6,922 nucleotides of DNA, from positions 7,279 to 14,200 of the forward strand of contig JAAUZS010000029.1 of the NCBI GenBank assembly GCA_014804495.1. The letters are read 5' to 3'. This document shows, piece after piece, positions 5,946-6,922 of this stretch (the stretch's first letter is position 1; each line of letters begins with the position of its first letter). A program made the translations under genes and the position numbers. The notes below the pieces were generated by a model. That model ran no database searches. It had not been told where the DNA came from and saw only the letters and a list, made by a program, of their open reading frames with translations. Origin of the DNA: Lachnospiraceae bacterium. Its GTDB lineage: Bacteria; Bacillota; Clostridia; Lachnospirales; Lachnospiraceae.

Positions 5946-6317
5946 CTACTCTTCCAGTATTATCTCAAACATCTCCCTAATTTCATCATCCTTCATGCCG
6001 CATTTTCTTCCTTCCTGAATGGCCGCTTCAAGCTTGGATTCCACTGCTTTTCTTTTTTCTTCCTGCAAAAGGTTCCGGTTTCCTTTTGCAACGAAGCTTC
6101 CTTTTCCGTGCACCGTAACGATAAAGCCTTCTGCTTCAAGGCTGTCATAGGCTTTCTTTACCGTCAGTGCGCTGATGTTTAAATCCTTGGACAGAGACCT
6201 CACTGAAGGAAGAAGAGTTTCCTCCTGTAGCCTTCCGTCCATGATCATAGCCTTAATCTGCCCAATGATTTGCTCATAAATAGGCTGCATTGATGAATTG
6301 CTTATTATAATATTCAT
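5946..6317 (-). CDS. GntR-family transcriptional regulator, YtrA subfamily
   Basis: This 123-residue DNA-binding protein is probably the repressor of its own operon. The N-terminal winged helix (about 8-75) has the GntR pattern PIYEQIIGQIKAMI, then LPSVRSLSKDLNISALTVKKAY (recognition helix) and EAEGFIVTVHGKGSFV (wing). Only about 48 residues follow, mostly charged helix. This short tail without an effector domain defines the YtrA subfamily. The annotated start is the ATG at 6317-6315, giving MNIIISNSS as in relatives, although GGAG is 13 bases away. An ATG at 6329 would add MVID but lies one base after the same RBS, too close to use. Subfamily members usually sit at the head of ABC transporter operons and respond to cell-wall stress. 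The stop is followed by the palindromic element. Confidence 0.9.
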   Translation of the reverse strand: MNIIISNSSMQPIYEQIIGQIKAMIMDGRLQEETLLPSVRSLSKDLNISALTVKKAYDSLEAEGFIVTVHGKGSFVAKGNRNLLQEEKRKAVESKLEAAIQEGRKCGMKDDEIREMFEIILEE

Positions 6318-6378
6318 ATCTATGACCATGCTCCTTTCCCAGCCTGCAATTCTTTCAACCTTTTCACCTGTAGAAATA

Positions 6379-6390
6379 AGTTATATAACT
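6379..6390. promoter_or_regulatory. Perfect palindrome, candidate GntR operator
   Basis: AGTTATATAACT is a perfect 12-base palindrome centred about 12 bases downstream of the predicted start of the GntR transcript. A dimeric GntR-type repressor bound here would block early transcription. Binding is inferred from position and symmetry. Confidence 0.5.
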
Positions 6391-6400
6391 CTTGGTGATA

Positions 6401-6420
6401 AACAGTATATAACAGTATAT
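6401..6420. repeat. Two exact tandem 10-mers over the GntR promoter
   Basis: AACAGTATAT occurs twice in a row (6401-6410 and 6411-6420), covering the -10 and half of the spacer of the minus-strand promoter. This creates two possible TATACT hexamers 10 bases apart. It may be a second regulator site or a duplication. Confidence 0.6.
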
Positions 6421-6432
6421 ATCAGTTGTCAA
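6404..6432 (-). promoter_or_regulatory. Sigma-A promoter of the GntR-ABC operon
   Basis: On the minus strand a perfect TTGACA (6427-6432) is 17 bases from TATACT (6404-6409). Expected start is near 6397, giving an 80-base leader that contains the palindrome at 6379. A promoter this close to consensus generally needs a repressor to be controlled. Confidence 0.85.
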
Positions 6433-6463
6433 TGGGTAAATGTAAAAAATGTTGGAGACATGC

Positions 6464-6495
6464 AAAAACCGCCGGACAGAGCACCGCCGGCGGTT
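6464..6495 (-). terminator. Intrinsic terminator of the hemerythrin gene
   Basis: On the minus strand AACCGCCGG (6495-6487) pairs perfectly with CCGGCGGTT (6475-6467) around an 11-base loop, and the arm runs into a TTTTT tract (6468-6464). It lies about 50 bases past the hemerythrin stop and just before the GntR promoter, insulating the two units. Confidence 0.9.
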
Positions 6496-6544
6496 CTTCA
6501 GGTCTTATATAAAATTGCATTACGGGCTGTCAGGTCTGCGTTTG

Positions 6545-6922
6545 TTATCTGACAGGTATTTTCTTATCCGTATATAAAATGTGATTTACAAGCCACCCAA
6601 GCAGAAACTCTAAAAGCTGCTGCAATGACTCCTGTGGACTTTTGTCAATTTCCGATAAATCAATATTTTCAAGTTTCTGGATAAAAGCGTCATGCGCACG
6701 TTTTTGCGCCTCAAGCCCGTCATATCCGATACTCGTCATATATTCTTCCTCATCGGCGAAATGATCCTTGGTATAGTTCTTTAACAGGTCAAGTATATCC
6801 AGAATTTTATCATAGCCCGTGGCTTCATTATATGATTTTACCAGCCGGTTTGCATCTTCGACGATACGGAAAAGTTCCCGATGCTCGCAGTCAACTAATT
6901 CAATGCCGGTTAGGTAGTCATC
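6545..6922 (-). CDS. Bacteriohemerythrin-like protein, 3' part (start outside window)
   Basis: The last 125 codons are present; the open frame continues past the right edge and begins there with DDYLTGIELVDCEH. The fold is a four-helix bundle with a di-iron centre that in relatives binds oxygen or senses oxygen or redox state. Numbering from the first visible residue, the ligands seen are H14 (CEH, usually QH), H54 and E58 (HFADE), H77, and H114 and D119 (HILYTD). The remaining histidine of the usual HxxxH motif is Q73: the sequence reads QKRAH. Length and C-terminus are otherwise normal for a single-domain protein of about 130-140 residues. An internal ATG at 6739 would cut off helices 1 and 2 with their ligands, so it is not the real start. 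It has its own terminator at 6464-6495. Confidence 0.9.
   Translation of the reverse strand, partial: DDYLTGIELVDCEHRELFRIVEDANRLVKSYNEATGYDKILDILDLLKNYTKDHFADEEEYMTSIGYDGLEAQKRAHDAFIQKLENIDLSEIDKSPQESLQQLLEFLLGWLVNHILYTDKKIPVR

Noticed and set aside
5910..6182. Plus-strand frame of 90 codons beginning inside the 137-bp element
   Set aside because: It runs antisense through the GntR gene and shows no family pattern; it is a shadow frame.
6318..6329. Upstream ATG adding MVID to the GntR regulator
   Set aside because: It sits one base after AAGGAG, too close to be used, and relatives begin at the IIISNSS segment.
1..6922. CRISPR array, tRNA, rRNA or complete insertion sequence
   Set aside because: No regularly spaced repeat-spacer pattern, no cloverleaf or rRNA signature and no transposase frame were seen on either strand.

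Overview
This window looks like chromosomal DNA from a low-to-moderate GC Gram-positive anaerobe of the Clostridia, most likely a Lachnospiraceae-like gut organism. The pointers are strong AGGAG-type ribosome binding sites, sigma-A promoters, a T-box leader, a lantibiotic/bacitracin-type ABC cluster, a YtrA-type GntR regulator and a bacteriohemerythrin. The genus cannot be settled from the sequence alone.

Layout. (1) Positions 1-42, minus strand: the first 14 codons of a gene, probably an alanyl-tRNA synthetase. It follows a complete T-box leader (about 71-345) driven by a near-consensus promoter (363-391). (2) Positions 475-4131, plus strand: an OmpR-type response regulator, an ABC ATPase of the LanF/BcrA class, one six-helix permease and a short histidine kinase. 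This is a self-contained sense-and-export module of the kind that protects against cell-envelope-active peptides. Three tandem 12-bp repeats sit between the regulator gene and the ATPase gene, on the -35 region of a probable promoter, and are the best candidate for the regulator's binding site. (3) Positions 4213-6317, minus strand: a YtrA-type GntR repressor, an ABC ATPase and an ABC-2 permease, convergent with cluster 2. A strong promoter lies upstream of the repressor, with a perfect palindrome just downstream of its expected transcription start, so autorepression is likely. (4) Positions 6545-6922, minus strand: the C-terminal part of a bacteriohemerythrin with its own intrinsic terminator. 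One of its expected iron-ligand histidines is replaced by glutamine.

Unexpected structure. Each ABC cluster contains a compact palindromic element without a coding region, sitting between a regulatory gene and a transporter gene. One is a 78-bp element with perfect 23-bp arms between permease and kinase (3088-3165). The other is a 137-bp element with perfect 18-bp arms plus an internal long hairpin between GntR and the ATPase (5791-5927). They look like small non-autonomous mobile or REP/MITE-like elements that would also fold strongly in the operon mRNAs. They are the least explained part of the window.

How it works together (inference). Both transporter systems carry their own regulator. 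Cluster 2 probably responds to a membrane-acting compound through kinase and regulator. Cluster 3 is probably derepressed when GntR releases its operator. No transposase, CRISPR array, rRNA or tRNA gene was found.
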